Source of the DNA: an uncultured Eubacteriales bacterium
Lineage (GTDB): Bacteria; Bacillota; Clostridia; Oscillospirales; Acutalibacteraceae
Assembly (NCBI GenBank): GCA_934394855.1
Contig: CAKRRH010000012.1
Coordinates: 1-46,101, forward strand
Direction: 5' to 3'
DNA: 46,101 nucleotides
The notes under the pieces were generated by a model, which was not told the DNA's origin, did no database searches, and saw only the letters and a program-made list of their open reading frames with translations. Positions 33,012 through 42,460 of the stretch are shown one piece after another (positions within the stretch are counted from its first letter, which is position 1; every line of letters begins with the position of its first letter). Made by a program: the position numbers and the translations under genes.

Positions 33012-34214
33012 TTACTTAAATTTGACAGAACTGCCCGATTCGACAATGAAATGGCCCTTTAACATCGAATCTATCTTTCGTCCCAAATGAGTCAGTTTTT
33101 TGATTTCAATATTTTTAATACCATGTTCGTTATCAAAACTTCTGATGATCGACGGCGGCAGTTCGTCGCACAATACACTGATGTTTTCTGCGGTTATGTT
33201 ATGAATGAATCCTCGTGTTTCATCGACCGAATATTTCGTTTTGAATATTTTAAAATCAAACAGCTTTTGAGACGCGTCCTCAACACGAATATCTTTGTAA
33301 ATTATGTCATGAATTATTGCACGGTCGCCGTTATGAATCGTGAAAACACCGCCGGACTGATAACCCTCATATTCGCAGTGCAAAACATCGCAGTCGGAAA
33401 AAATAATGTCGCTGATGTCCTCGCACCTCGTTTCAAAGCCGATTTCGAGTGCATTTCCGGGTCGCTGATTCCAAAGAACACAGCCGTTCACCCTAACATC
33501 ATGCACATTATTACAACCGCAAATGTCATCATATGCCGTTGCTTTGATTGCAACGCAGTCGTCCGCCGTGTAGAAAAAGCATTTTGTGATCTCAATGTTT
33601 TTGCTTCCCACAACATCAACACCGTCGCCGTTTACCTCCCATGTAACAATGTTCAGCATATCGGCTTTTGCGAATTTGCAGTTGATGAAAACAATGCACC
33701 AATCAATCGCACCGAGCAAGGTCACCTCCGACAATTCAACATTTTTGCACCGAGTGAACTTGATCATTCGGTGCTTTTTTGCGCCGATTTCAGAGGTGTC
33801 GATTATTCCGTGACCCGAAATCTTGATGTTTTCGGCATTTTCGGCGTCAATATGCGCCTTTAAAACCGCCCCGCATTCAACATAAATGGTTTCGCCGCCA
33901 TGAAGAGTTATGTCGTGAGTGTTATGAACGCCTTTTTTGAAGTAATAGGTGTAATTGTCGGGATTCACTTTTTCGGGGTGATATAAAAATATGAACAGCG
34001 GTTTTTCGTTTTCAAATTCAACCGACAGCTTTTCCGGAACATTCGCCGAAAATTCGTTTTTCGGTGAAATGTTCAGCCTCAGCGGTCTTATCGCCGATAC
34101 TTTTTCGCCCTCAATTCTGATTTTGACCTGCGCCTTGCTTGACTCAAAAATTACTATATTTGCCTTTGGCGTTTCGTAAATGCTTGCCTTGATTTCATCA
34201 ATAAATACTCTCAT
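33012..34214 (-). CDS. GH28-like right-handed beta-helix glycoside hydrolase
   Basis: A 400-aa protein without a signal peptide, so cytoplasmic. After an N-terminal beta domain (1-90), a pectin-lyase-like beta-helix runs from about 100 to the end. NGDGVD (195-200) and ADDCVAI (217-223, D218/D219) correspond to the acid residues of GH28 polygalacturonases. The GHG and RIK motifs of GH28 are not found; their place is taken by GNALEIGFE. It may act on short uronate-containing oligosaccharides, or have another specificity. It is the last gene of the uxaC operon. Confidence 0.75.
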   Translation of the reverse strand: MRVFIDEIKASIYETPKANIVIFESSKAQVKIRIEGEKVSAIRPLRLNISPKNEFSANVPEKLSVEFENEKPLFIFLYHPEKVNPDNYTYYFKKGVHNTHDITLHGGETIYVECGAVLKAHIDAENAENIKISGHGIIDTSEIGAKKHRMIKFTRCKNVELSEVTLLGAIDWCIVFINCKFAKADMLNIVTWEVNGDGVDVVGSKNIEITKCFFYTADDCVAIKATAYDDICGCNNVHDVRVNGCVLWNQRPGNALEIGFETRCEDISDIIFSDCDVLHCEYEGYQSGGVFTIHNGDRAIIHDIIYKDIRVEDASQKLFDFKIFKTKYSVDETRGFIHNITAENISVLCDELPPSIIRSFDNEHGIKNIEIKKLTHLGRKIDSMLKGHFIVESGSSVKFK

Positions 34215-34236
34215 GTCCCCGCTCCGTAAATTCGTT

Positions 34237-35418
34237 TTACCAATTTATTTTCCAACGCTTTTCACAGCTTTTGTCGTCTGCGGCTGTCGGTTGAACGCTC
34301 TTTTTGTATGTCGAATTCGCCGCTTTTTGCGCCAATTTCAGGTCATATTCATCACTGTCAAACGGCAACGTGATTTTTTTGTTGCCGCTCCACTCCGATA
34401 AATATGCCGCATTTGAGATGGTCAGCTCGTTTATGCCGTCAGCACCCGGCGCAATCAATTCTTCGCCGAATAAAACCGCATTTGTAAAGTTTTGCAAAAT
34501 GCCTCGGTGAGCGGATTCTTCATCATTTTTATATTCGGAATATTCAAACTTCGGCGCAACGAAACCTTCTTTTGCGGTTTTGCAAATTATTCGCTCATCT
34601 TCAAAAAGCCGCCAATGCTTTAACACACCGTTTTCAATCACGATTTTGCCGAGCGTGCCGCATATTTCAAAGCGGTTAGTGCCGGGTGTTTCACCTGTCG
34701 ATGTGATGAACACACCCGTTGCGCCGTTTTCATATTCGGCATAAATCGTTGCCTCGTCCTCAACCTCAATGTCATGATATTTCGCAACATTGCAAAATGC
34801 GGTGATCGTTTTCGGCATTCCGCAAATCCATTGCCATAAATCGAGATTATGCGGCGCCTGATTCATCAAAACGCCGCCGCCTTCGCCGCTCCATGTCGCT
34901 CGCCATGACCCCGAATCATAATAGCTTTGAGTTCTGTACCAGTTGGTAATCAAAAATATCGAGCGTTTGAGCGTTCCAAGCTCACCGTTTTTTACAATCT
35001 CACGAGCCTTTTGAAAAAGCCTGTTTGTTCGTTGATTGAGCATGATTCCAAAAATCCGATCGCTTTTTTCGGCTTCTCTGCAAAGAAATGAGGCGGCTGA
35101 TATTTTAATGTCCATCGGCTTTTCAAGAAGTGTGTGCTTGTTGCTTTTGAGCGCGTCCGTTGCGATTTTTGCATGAAGCGGGTGCGGCACCGAGATTATT
35201 ACAGCGTCAATGTCGGCGCGGCTTAACATATCCTCATAGCGAATATAAATATCAAGCTCGGGATATTTTTTATGCAGATCGGCAAGTCGGTTTTGTTCAA
35301 TATCGCAAATTGCCGCCGCTCTCATGCCGGAAACCTTGCCTGATTGAATGCACTCAAGGTGCTTTGACCCGATGTTTCCGACTCCGATTATTCCGACCTT
35401 TATTTCGTTCATAATCAA
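34237..35418 (-). CDS. Gfo/Idh/MocA family oxidoreductase (copy 2)
   Basis: A 393-aa NAD(P)-dependent sugar or cyclitol dehydrogenase. GIIGVGNIGSKH is the dinucleotide loop and LEKPMDI holds the conserved EKP lysine. It closely resembles the protein at 36332-37501: both share the stretch YDSGSWR then TWSGEGGGVL, LDLWQWICGMPK, and YENGATGVFITSTG. The two genes flank the nucleoside hydrolase gene. The substrate is unknown; the context is hexuronate catabolism. Confidence 0.9.
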   Translation of the reverse strand: MIMNEIKVGIIGVGNIGSKHLECIQSGKVSGMRAAAICDIEQNRLADLHKKYPELDIYIRYEDMLSRADIDAVIISVPHPLHAKIATDALKSNKHTLLEKPMDIKISAASFLCREAEKSDRIFGIMLNQRTNRLFQKAREIVKNGELGTLKRSIFLITNWYRTQSYYDSGSWRATWSGEGGGVLMNQAPHNLDLWQWICGMPKTITAFCNVAKYHDIEVEDEATIYAEYENGATGVFITSTGETPGTNRFEICGTLGKIVIENGVLKHWRLFEDERIICKTAKEGFVAPKFEYSEYKNDEESAHRGILQNFTNAVLFGEELIAPGADGINELTISNAAYLSEWSGNKKITLPFDSDEYDLKLAQKAANSTYKKSVQPTAADDKSCEKRWKINW

Positions 35419-35438
35419 TCACTTACCTTTTCCTCAAG

Positions 35439-36335
35439 CTACATAATCAAACGGTTGATTTGATTTTCGTAAAACTCATCATCATGTTTTTTGACAACAT
35501 ATTTATGATTGCCGAATTCGTCTTTAACAAAGCTGTTTTCGCCTGTCGTTTTTGATACGCTTGCCGTTCCGCTGACAGTGTCATATCCCGCTTGGCTTTC
35601 ATCACCGATGATCGCCATTGTGACAAGCATCGGGTCCCATGACGAACGACCGTTTTTGGAATTATGGTCGCACAAAACCCGATAAAGCGGATCGTTTTCA
35701 TTCAAATCTCCGCCGGAAATGACCGATTCGCCAACCTCATATCCTAAAAATGTGATCGGAACAGGGCAGTTTTTGCAAATATATTCACCGGATGACGCAC
35801 TAAGCGCAGCCCTTGCAAAATTATTTTCTTTGCCGAGCTCCTCGTCCCATTTTCCTGCCATTATCCAAATCTTGCTGACATTTTTCTTTATGAGTTCGTT
35901 GCCGCAAAGAGGCGAAATATCGTCGGATTTGCTTTTCATAAGACCTGCCAGAACCTGCAAATAGCCGATTTCAATCAGTTCGACAGGCTCGTCACTTTTT
36001 GCAAGTATTCTCCTGTAAAGACTGATTGCGTCCTCGGCATCATTATTTGAATGATATTTTTTGCAATATTTTGTAAGGTTTTTTTGATAGGGCGGATGAC
36101 CGCCGTAATCGGTCGCTGTTTTGTCGATTCCGATGGGAATGTCATAAACATTCTCGGTGTTTAAAAATCCCTCAAGTGAAGCGACTGAGTCGTTCATGCA
36201 GGTATTTATCCCGATTCCGAGCAGCTTGATTGATCTTTGTCGATGTGCTCGGCACAAAATTCTGATTGCAACCGCATCGTCGCAGTCTGTCCACCAGTCT
36301 GTTCCTAAAATGAAATATCTCATGGCTCGACTCAT
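35439..36335 (-). CDS. nucleoside hydrolase family protein
   Basis: A 298-aa protein with the N-terminal calcium-binding segment of inosine-uridine nucleoside hydrolases in the form GTDWWTDCDDAVAI (the family norm is DTDxxxDDA). Further family features (KTGENSFVKDEFGNHKYV at the C-terminus) are weaker. It should cleave an N- or related glycosidic bond to free ribose or another sugar. Its ATG overlaps the stop of the upstream Gfo/Idh gene (36332-36335), so it is a true member of the operon, which is unexpected in a uronate pathway. Confidence 0.8.
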   Translation of the reverse strand: MSRAMRYFILGTDWWTDCDDAVAIRILCRAHRQRSIKLLGIGINTCMNDSVASLEGFLNTENVYDIPIGIDKTATDYGGHPPYQKNLTKYCKKYHSNNDAEDAISLYRRILAKSDEPVELIEIGYLQVLAGLMKSKSDDISPLCGNELIKKNVSKIWIMAGKWDEELGKENNFARAALSASSGEYICKNCPVPITFLGYEVGESVISGGDLNENDPLYRVLCDHNSKNGRSSWDPMLVTMAIIGDESQAGYDTVSGTASVSKTTGENSFVKDEFGNHKYVVKKHDDEFYENQINRLIM

Positions 36336-37501
36336 ATTCCGCTATATGAATTTTCGGTGTCTGCGACAACCGACTTAACATTCGTTTTTCTGCGTGACGC
36401 GGCAATTCGCTTTTTAAGCTCGTCATAATATAAATCTTCGTCAAACGGCAATTTGATTTCTTTGTTAAGCCATGACGACAGGTGCATTGCGTTTGAAAGC
36501 GTAAGCCCGAAAATGCCCTCGCAGCCGTTTGCAACAAGCGGTTCATTTCGCAAAATCGCACCGCCCCATGCATTTATGACTCCGATATGCTGCGGATTTT
36601 GCCCGTCGGTGTCGATTTTAACTTCATGCGCCGGGACTGTTGCGAAAGGCTCACGGTTTGTTTTTGAAAATTCCTGTTCGCTCATTTCATATTCAAGCAT
36701 ATAGAGCTCATCGTTTTCTGCAACGAGCTTTGCACGGTCAAGCTGAATCTCAAAGCGGTTAGTGCCGTGAGCGTCGCCCGTTGAGGTGATGAACACGCCC
36801 GTTGCGCCGTTTTCATACTCAACATATGCCGTAACATCGTCCTCCACCTCAATGTCGTGCCATTGCCCGTAGTGAAGATGTGCCTGAACCTTTTTGGGCA
36901 TTCCGCAGATCCATTGCCAAAGATCAAGCTGATGGGGGCACTGATTCAGCAAAACGCCGCCGCCTTCGCCGCTCCATGTTGATCTCCACGACCCCGAATC
37001 ATAATAGCACTGCGGACGGTACCAATTTGTGATAAGCCAGTTTGTTCGGCGAATTTGACCGTATTCTCCACTGACAACAAGCTCTCTCATCTTACGATAT
37101 ATGCAATTTGTCCGCTGATTGAACATCATTCCGAAAACAATCTCGGGGTGCTTTTTTGCCGCCTCATTCATCTCATGAACCTGCTTTGTATAAACGCCCG
37201 CAGGCTTTTCGACCATTACATGAAGTTCGTTTTTCATGCACATGATCGCATATTTCGGGTGATCGTAATGCGGAACGCAGATCATGCAAGCGTCAATCAA
37301 CCCCGACTTGATCATGTCTTCCGCATTATCAAAGCAGGCAATGTTAGCATTTAGCGAATTTTTTGCCCAATCGAGCCGTTCGGGGTTGATGTCGGCGACA
37401 GCGCAAAGCTCAAAGTCGGGGCATTTTCCGCTTACAATATTCTTTGCGTGTGATGAGCCCATGTTGCCGATGCCGATGATGCCAAGCCGAATTTTATCCA
37501 T
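36332..37501 (-). CDS. Gfo/Idh/MocA family oxidoreductase (copy 1)
   Basis: A 389-aa NAD(P)-dependent dehydrogenase: GIIGIGNMGSSHAKN nucleotide loop, MVEKPAGVY with the catalytic-site lysine, and the C-terminal substrate domain with QCPHQLDLWQWICGMPK. It is a paralogue of the protein at 34237-35418. The ribosome binding site AAGGAG is visible upstream. Probable role: oxidation or epimerisation step on a sugar acid. Confidence 0.9.
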   Translation of the reverse strand: MDKIRLGIIGIGNMGSSHAKNIVSGKCPDFELCAVADINPERLDWAKNSLNANIACFDNAEDMIKSGLIDACMICVPHYDHPKYAIMCMKNELHVMVEKPAGVYTKQVHEMNEAAKKHPEIVFGMMFNQRTNCIYRKMRELVVSGEYGQIRRTNWLITNWYRPQCYYDSGSWRSTWSGEGGGVLLNQCPHQLDLWQWICGMPKKVQAHLHYGQWHDIEVEDDVTAYVEYENGATGVFITSTGDAHGTNRFEIQLDRAKLVAENDELYMLEYEMSEQEFSKTNREPFATVPAHEVKIDTDGQNPQHIGVINAWGGAILRNEPLVANGCEGIFGLTLSNAMHLSSWLNKEIKLPFDEDLYYDELKKRIAASRRKTNVKSVVADTENSYSGI

Positions 37502-37515
37502 AGTTATATTTCTCC

Positions 37516-38259
37516 TTATTCAAATCCGAGTGAGTGAAGGTGATTGTAGCTGCGTTTCAAACATTCAAACGGGTTTTCCCCATAGCAGTCGTCCTGCTCA
37601 ACAAGCATATATTTCGTGCCGGATTTCTCCGCTGATTGGAAAATGCGGTCAAAATTGAGATTGCCCTCTCCGATAACCGCCATTTTTCCGCCATAGGCAT
37701 AATCCTTCAGATGAATGCACGGAACACGCTCTTTGAGTGTTTCAATCCAAAATGACGGGTCTCCACCGCCTGCCTGAATCCAATATGTATCGAGTGTGAA
37801 GCCCATTTCGGTCGGAGAAAAGCGGTCTGCAAGCGTTTGCAAAATCAATTTTCCGTCCTCTTTTTGAAATTCGCCGTCATGATTGTGACACATGAAATAT
37901 TTGCCCGATTTGCAAAGTTTTTCGACAATCGGTTTATATTCATTGTAAAAATCGTCACTTTTATGTGTTTTGTCAAACTCAAACCAACCGAGTCCGACAT
38001 AATCACAGCCGATAAGATCATGAGCCTTGACGACCTTTTCGGTGTCTTTTTTCAGTCTGTCGGGTGATGTGTGAGTCAGCACGCATTTCAGTCCGTTTTT
38101 GTCAAGCTCACTTTTGAGCCAATCGGGATCGCAGTCACAGCAACCCGAATATTGAATGTTTTTATAACCGATGTCGGCAATTTTTTTGAGCGTTTCCGAA
38201 ACGCCGTCTAAATCTTTGCAAAAATCTCTGACAGTATATAACTGTGCGCCGATCTGCAT
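37516..38259 (-). CDS. sugar phosphate isomerase/epimerase family protein (IolE/IolI-like TIM barrel)
   Basis: A 247-aa AP-endonuclease-2-fold TIM barrel. MQIGAQLYTVRDFCKDLDG, the second-strand IQYSGC, MCHNHDGEFQ, GFTLDTYWIQAGG and CIHLKDYAYGGKMAVIGEGNL carry the metal-binding His, Asp and Glu residues of the family. Such enzymes isomerise or epimerise keto-sugars. It is 12 bp downstream of a second, distantly related barrel protein. Confidence 0.88.
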   Translation of the reverse strand: MQIGAQLYTVRDFCKDLDGVSETLKKIADIGYKNIQYSGCCDCDPDWLKSELDKNGLKCVLTHTSPDRLKKDTEKVVKAHDLIGCDYVGLGWFEFDKTHKSDDFYNEYKPIVEKLCKSGKYFMCHNHDGEFQKEDGKLILQTLADRFSPTEMGFTLDTYWIQAGGGDPSFWIETLKERVPCIHLKDYAYGGKMAVIGEGNLNFDRIFQSAEKSGTKYMLVEQDDCYGENPFECLKRSYNHLHSLGFE

Positions 38260-38271
38260 AAAATCACACCT

Positions 38272-39108
38272 TTACAATAATTTTTTCAGTGCGTCTGCCG
38301 CCGCTTTAAATGCCTCAATGTTTGACGAATAGCAATATTCTTCGCCGACTTTGCTTGTCATGCCCGATTTTTCGAGGTTGTTGAGTCCGTCGAATATCGT
38401 TAAATGAGGCTCAAGCGTAACGCAGTCGCCGCCCGATTTTACAAAATCATCAAGGATATATTCAAGATTTCCGATGCCTTTTCCGGCAGGAACAACGCTG
38501 CCGTTTGAGAGCGCGTCCTTGATGTGCAGATAATGAACATGATTCTTCAGTATTTCCCATGCTTTTTTGGTGTCAACACCGCATTGAACAAAATTAGCCG
38601 GGTCGAAAATGCAGCGAATATTGGGGAGCGCTTTGTGGATTTCAAGGCATCTTTCGGGTGTGTCGCCGAAAATGCCCTTTTCGTTTTCGTGGCAAAGCGT
38701 AATATCATATGGCTTTGCAAGCTTTGAGAATGCACTAAGCCGTTCAATCACCGTGTTTTTATATTTTTCCGGTTCATCATTTTTCGGAATATAAAACGAG
38801 AATAAACGCAGGTTGTGACAATCGAGGATTTTTGCGATTTCAAGAGTGTTTTTGAATTTTTCAATATGCTTTGAAAAATCGTCGTTCACAATGTCGATTT
38901 TTCCGATAGGCGAGCCGATCGACCATGTTATCAAGCCGCTGTCGTCAAGTTTTTTCTTGATTTCAGCCGCTTTTTTAAAAGAAATGTCGGATATATTTTC
39001 ATTATCGACATTTCTAATCTCAATTCCCAAAATTCCGTTGTTTTTGCAAGCGATAATCTGCTCATCGAGCAAAGGCGACGCTTCGTCCGCAAAAGCATAT
39101 ATCTTCAT
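38272..39108 (-). CDS. sugar phosphate isomerase/epimerase family protein
   Basis: A 278-aa TIM-barrel protein. MKIYAFADEASPLLDEQI opens the barrel; LCHENEKGIFGDTPERC, FDPANFVQCG and HYLHIKDALSNGSVVPAGKGIG hold the metal ligands (His/Glu/Asp). It lies 3 bp after the SDR gene. An epimerase that converts tagaturonate to fructuronate, or another uronate, would suit the operon, but this is inference. Confidence 0.87.
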   Translation of the reverse strand: MKIYAFADEASPLLDEQIIACKNNGILGIEIRNVDNENISDISFKKAAEIKKKLDDSGLITWSIGSPIGKIDIVNDDFSKHIEKFKNTLEIAKILDCHNLRLFSFYIPKNDEPEKYKNTVIERLSAFSKLAKPYDITLCHENEKGIFGDTPERCLEIHKALPNIRCIFDPANFVQCGVDTKKAWEILKNHVHYLHIKDALSNGSVVPAGKGIGNLEYILDDFVKSGGDCVTLEPHLTIFDGLNNLEKSGMTSKVGEEYCYSSNIEAFKAAADALKKLL

Positions 39109-39111
39109 AAA

Positions 39112-39936
39112 TCATACCCCCGAATATGCCGAAAATCCGCCGTCGATTGGAATTGTGACGCCTGTTACAAAGCCTGAATTTTGCTCGTCGATCAGCCACT
39201 TGACCGCACCGAGCAGCTCTTCTTCCTTGCCAAACCGTCCCATCGGGGTAGCGTTTAATATTTTTTCACTGCGTTTTGTGGGTGAACCGTCAGGGTAAAA
39301 CAGCAAATCATGATTTTGGTTTGTTACGAAAAATCCCGGTGCGATTGCATTAACACGAATGTTCTCCTTTGCAAAATGCACCGCAAGCCATTCGGTAAAA
39401 TTGCTCACCGCCGCTTTTGCCGCCGAATATGCGGGGATTTTGGTGAGCGGCCGATATGCGTTCATTGAGGAAATGTTCAAAACCGAACAGCCGCTTCGAC
39501 CCAACATATCGCTCATGAAAACCTGGCTCGGCAAAAGCACGCCTTTGAGATTCAGGTCAAACACAAAATCAAATCCGCTTTCGTCAATATTGAAAAATGT
39601 GAGATAATCGTTTGTCGATTCGTCGCCTTTTTCATATTCTTCATGCGCCGTTGTGCATTTTTGATTGTTGCCGCCTGCACCGTTTATCAAAATGTCGCAT
39701 TTTCCGAAATCGGCAAAAATTTTCTCATGTACCGCAATAATGCTGTTTTTGCTCAGTACATCGCACTTATAAGCGACTGCATTGCCGCCCGATTTTGTAA
39801 TATCATCTGCGACCGCCCTCACCGCCGATTCGTTGATGTCAAGCAGTGCCAAACGGTGTCCGTCTTTTGCCAAAGCACGGGCAAAGCATGAACAAAGCAC
39901 GCCGCCTGCGCCCGTAATTACTATCGTTTTATTCAT
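39112..39936 (-). CDS. SDR oxidoreductase, probable fructuronate reductase (D-mannonate forming)
   Basis: A 274-aa short-chain dehydrogenase. TGAGGVLCSCFA is the NAD(P) loop, NGAGG the NNAG-equivalent, and S-Y-K the active site (LNISSMN ... PAYSAAKAAV). It fits the SDR-type fructuronate reductases that replace UxuB in many Firmicutes, and lies between uxuA and the epimerase genes. ATG 39936 is chosen since AAAGGA lies nine bases upstream, inside the end of uxuA; ATG 39963 would overlap more. Confidence 0.87.
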   Translation of the reverse strand: MNKTIVITGAGGVLCSCFARALAKDGHRLALLDINESAVRAVADDITKSGGNAVAYKCDVLSKNSIIAVHEKIFADFGKCDILINGAGGNNQKCTTAHEEYEKGDESTNDYLTFFNIDESGFDFVFDLNLKGVLLPSQVFMSDMLGRSGCSVLNISSMNAYRPLTKIPAYSAAKAAVSNFTEWLAVHFAKENIRVNAIAPGFFVTNQNHDLLFYPDGSPTKRSEKILNATPMGRFGKEEELLGAVKWLIDEQNSGFVTGVTIPIDGGFSAYSGV

Positions 39937-40975
39937 TTTCATTGTTCCTTTCAATGGCTTCAAAAAGCCCTGTCAAATATGCGGCACCGAGCGCTCGGTC
40001 ATATAATCCGTAGCCGAATTTGCCGCTTTCTCCCCAAATCATTCGTCCGTGATCGGGGCGTACATAGCCGTCAAAGCCGCTCTCGATCAGTGCCTTTGCG
40101 ATTGCATACATATCAAGCGAGCCGCATTTTGTCGGGTGTGCGACTTCTTCAAAGCACCGCTCACCTGTGATTTTGATGTTGCGAAGATGAACAAAATGAA
40201 TTCGCTTTGAAAATGTTTTCGCCATATCAACAAGATCGTTATCGGGATTAGCTCCAAGTGAGCCTGTGCAAAATGTCAGTCCGTTGTTCGGCTCGTCAAC
40301 AATGTTCATCATTCGGCAGAGATTTTCCTTGTTTGTGATAATTCTCGGAAGTCCGAACATTCCCCACGGCGGATCGTCGGGGTGGATCGCCATGTTGACG
40401 CCTACTGATTTTGCAACGGGAATGACCGCTTTTAAAAATGCTTCCAGATTGCTCCAAAGCCCATTTTCGCCAATTTCGCGATATTCGTTGATAAGACCCG
40501 CAAGCTCATCTTTGGAATAGCTTGCGTCCCAACCGGGAAGTGATAAATCGCCCTTTAACGGATCCATTTTCAGCATTGCTTCATGGTCATACTTGAGTGC
40601 ATTTGCACCGTCTGGCTGAATGTGGCACAATTCGCTTCTGAGCCAATCGAACACCGGCATGAAGTTGTAGCAAATGCATTTTACGCCGAATTTTGAGAGT
40701 CGGCGAATGTTTTCGCAGTAATTTTGAATTAAATCATGAGCATTATTCCGTCCGAGCTTTATGTCTTCATGAACAGGAACGCTTTCGACAACTTCAAACG
40801 AAAGTCCGTGCTCATTTGCTTCGTTTTTGATTTTCTCAATGCTGTGCTCGTCCCAAACTCCGCCCGGTTTAACATCATAAACCGCCGAAACGATTCCGCT
40901 CATCTGCGGAATTTGCGCAATTTTTTTAAGCGAGATCGGGTCGTCGCCGCCATACCACCGAAATGTCATTTTCAT
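39929..40975 (-). CDS. uxuA: mannonate dehydratase
   Basis: A 348-aa metal-dependent TIM-barrel enzyme that dehydrates D-mannonate to 2-keto-3-deoxygluconate. MKMTFRWYGGDDPISLKKIAQIP is the typical start. Also typical are IHPDDPPWGMFGLPRI (metal and substrate residues), FCTGSLGANPDND, HFVHLRNI and RPDHGRMIWGE. It overlaps uxaC by 4 bp. Confidence 0.95.
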   Translation of the reverse strand: MKMTFRWYGGDDPISLKKIAQIPQMSGIVSAVYDVKPGGVWDEHSIEKIKNEANEHGLSFEVVESVPVHEDIKLGRNNAHDLIQNYCENIRRLSKFGVKCICYNFMPVFDWLRSELCHIQPDGANALKYDHEAMLKMDPLKGDLSLPGWDASYSKDELAGLINEYREIGENGLWSNLEAFLKAVIPVAKSVGVNMAIHPDDPPWGMFGLPRIITNKENLCRMMNIVDEPNNGLTFCTGSLGANPDNDLVDMAKTFSKRIHFVHLRNIKITGERCFEEVAHPTKCGSLDMYAIAKALIESGFDGYVRPDHGRMIWGESGKFGYGLYDRALGAAYLTGLFEAIERNNENE

Positions 40976-42336
40976 GATTTCCCGAGCATCTCCTTTGCGT
41001 TGTAGTAGCTTATTTTTTCTGCAAGCGTGACCGCATATCTGTCGTCATATTCGCCGTTTTGAGCCCATTCTCCGAGCATGGTCGATAAAATTCGCCTGAA
41101 ATAATCGTGACGGGCATAGGACAAAAAGCTTCTTGAATCGGTCAGCATTCCGGGAAACAGACCGAGCGATGAATTTTCCGCAATGATTTGAAGCTGCTGT
41201 TTGATTCCTCGTTCATGGTCGCAAAACCACCAAGCGGCTCCGAGCGATACATTTCTGAATGCGCCCGCAATCGACGCCAGCTGTTCGGCGTTTGACGGAT
41301 TGAGCGTGTAGATTATCGTCCTGGGCATTTCGCACCTTGAATTGATTTTATCGAGCAGGTTTATTAAATTATCACCACGAATGCTTTCACCGACGCAATC
41401 AACTCCGCAGTCTGCGCCGAGTGTGTTATATAACGCTGTGTTTGCGTTTCTGTTAACCGCAAGGTGCAACTGCATTATAAGACCTTTTTTTGAATAAAGC
41501 TCGGCTAAAAAGAGATACATATTCCCCAAAAATCCCATGTAATCATCATGGGTTATTTCTTCGCCTTTGAGCGCCGCTTTTAGCGTCGTGTCTGCATCGG
41601 CGTCAGTTGCTGTTTTATTCGGGAAATAGGGTATTCCGACATCGGTGAATTTGCAGCCGTGGCGGATAAAATATTGCAGTCGGTTGGTTATTGCATTTTT
41701 TAGCGAATTAAGGTCGGTTATCTCAATTTTTGATGCAACCGCCAGCTTTTTGATATAATGAATCCAGTCGGGTTTTGTGATAAGCAACAGATTGTCGGTG
41801 CGAAACGACGGCAGAACCCTTGTTTTAAATGATGAGTCGTTTGCGAGCTTTTCATGATAATAAAGATCGTCGGTGATGTCGTCGGTCGTGCAGATGACTT
41901 CAACCCTTGAGCGTTCGATCAGCTTTCTCGGAGAAAGCTTGTTTTCCTTTATATATCGGTTTGCGTCGTCATATATTTTCAGTGCCGTTTCACGGTTAAG
42001 AGGCGCATTAATGTCAAAATATTTGCTAAGCTCCATGTGCGACCAGTGATAGAGCGGATTTCCTGCTGCAAACTCAAGCGCCACCGCATAATGGATGAAT
42101 TTTTCGATATATGATGCGTCTCCCGTGATATATTTTTCGTCAATTCCTGCGCACCTCATCAGCCGCCATTTGTAATGGTCGCCCGATAGCCACATCTGAC
42201 CGATATTTTCAAACTGCCGATCCTCAAAGATTTCTTTTGCGGATAAATGACAGTGATAATCGATGATCGGCAAATCCTTGATTTTATCATATATTTCTTT
42301 TGCCTTTTCGTTTTTCAGTAAATAGTCAGTTTTCAA
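40972..42336 (-). CDS. uxaC: glucuronate/galacturonate isomerase
   Basis: A 454-aa amidohydrolase-fold isomerase converting D-glucuronate to D-fructuronate and D-galacturonate to D-tagaturonate. DYHCHLSAKEI has the metal pair H28/H30; LPSFRTDNLL, HGCKFTDVGIPYF, HLAVNRNANT and LTDSRSFLSYARHDYFRRIL are typical. The start is TTG 42336, with AGGAGG seven bases upstream. First gene of the hexuronate operon; the -10 TATAAT (near 42361) lacks a good -35, as expected for an activated promoter. Confidence 0.95.
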   Translation of the reverse strand: MKTDYLLKNEKAKEIYDKIKDLPIIDYHCHLSAKEIFEDRQFENIGQMWLSGDHYKWRLMRCAGIDEKYITGDASYIEKFIHYAVALEFAAGNPLYHWSHMELSKYFDINAPLNRETALKIYDDANRYIKENKLSPRKLIERSRVEVICTTDDITDDLYYHEKLANDSSFKTRVLPSFRTDNLLLITKPDWIHYIKKLAVASKIEITDLNSLKNAITNRLQYFIRHGCKFTDVGIPYFPNKTATDADADTTLKAALKGEEITHDDYMGFLGNMYLFLAELYSKKGLIMQLHLAVNRNANTALYNTLGADCGVDCVGESIRGDNLINLLDKINSRCEMPRTIIYTLNPSNAEQLASIAGAFRNVSLGAAWWFCDHERGIKQQLQIIAENSSLGLFPGMLTDSRSFLSYARHDYFRRILSTMLGEWAQNGEYDDRYAVTLAEKISYYNAKEMLGKS

Positions 42337-42411
42337 GCAATCGACCTCCTGTTAAATAGCATTATACTTCTAAAATAATCACAATAAAATTGTTTAAATT
42401 ATCAATATATA

Positions 42412-42440
42412 TTGCAAATATTATCATGTTGTGGTATTCT
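42412..42440 (+). promoter_or_regulatory. promoter of the AraC-family gene
   Basis: TTGCAA (42412-42417), a 17-bp spacer and TATTCT (42435-42440), 20 bp before the ATG. The 124-bp region shared with uxaC is A/T-rich and probably contains the regulator's binding sites. Confidence 0.55.
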
Positions 42441-42460
42441 CATTTTAAGAGGGTGAGCAA

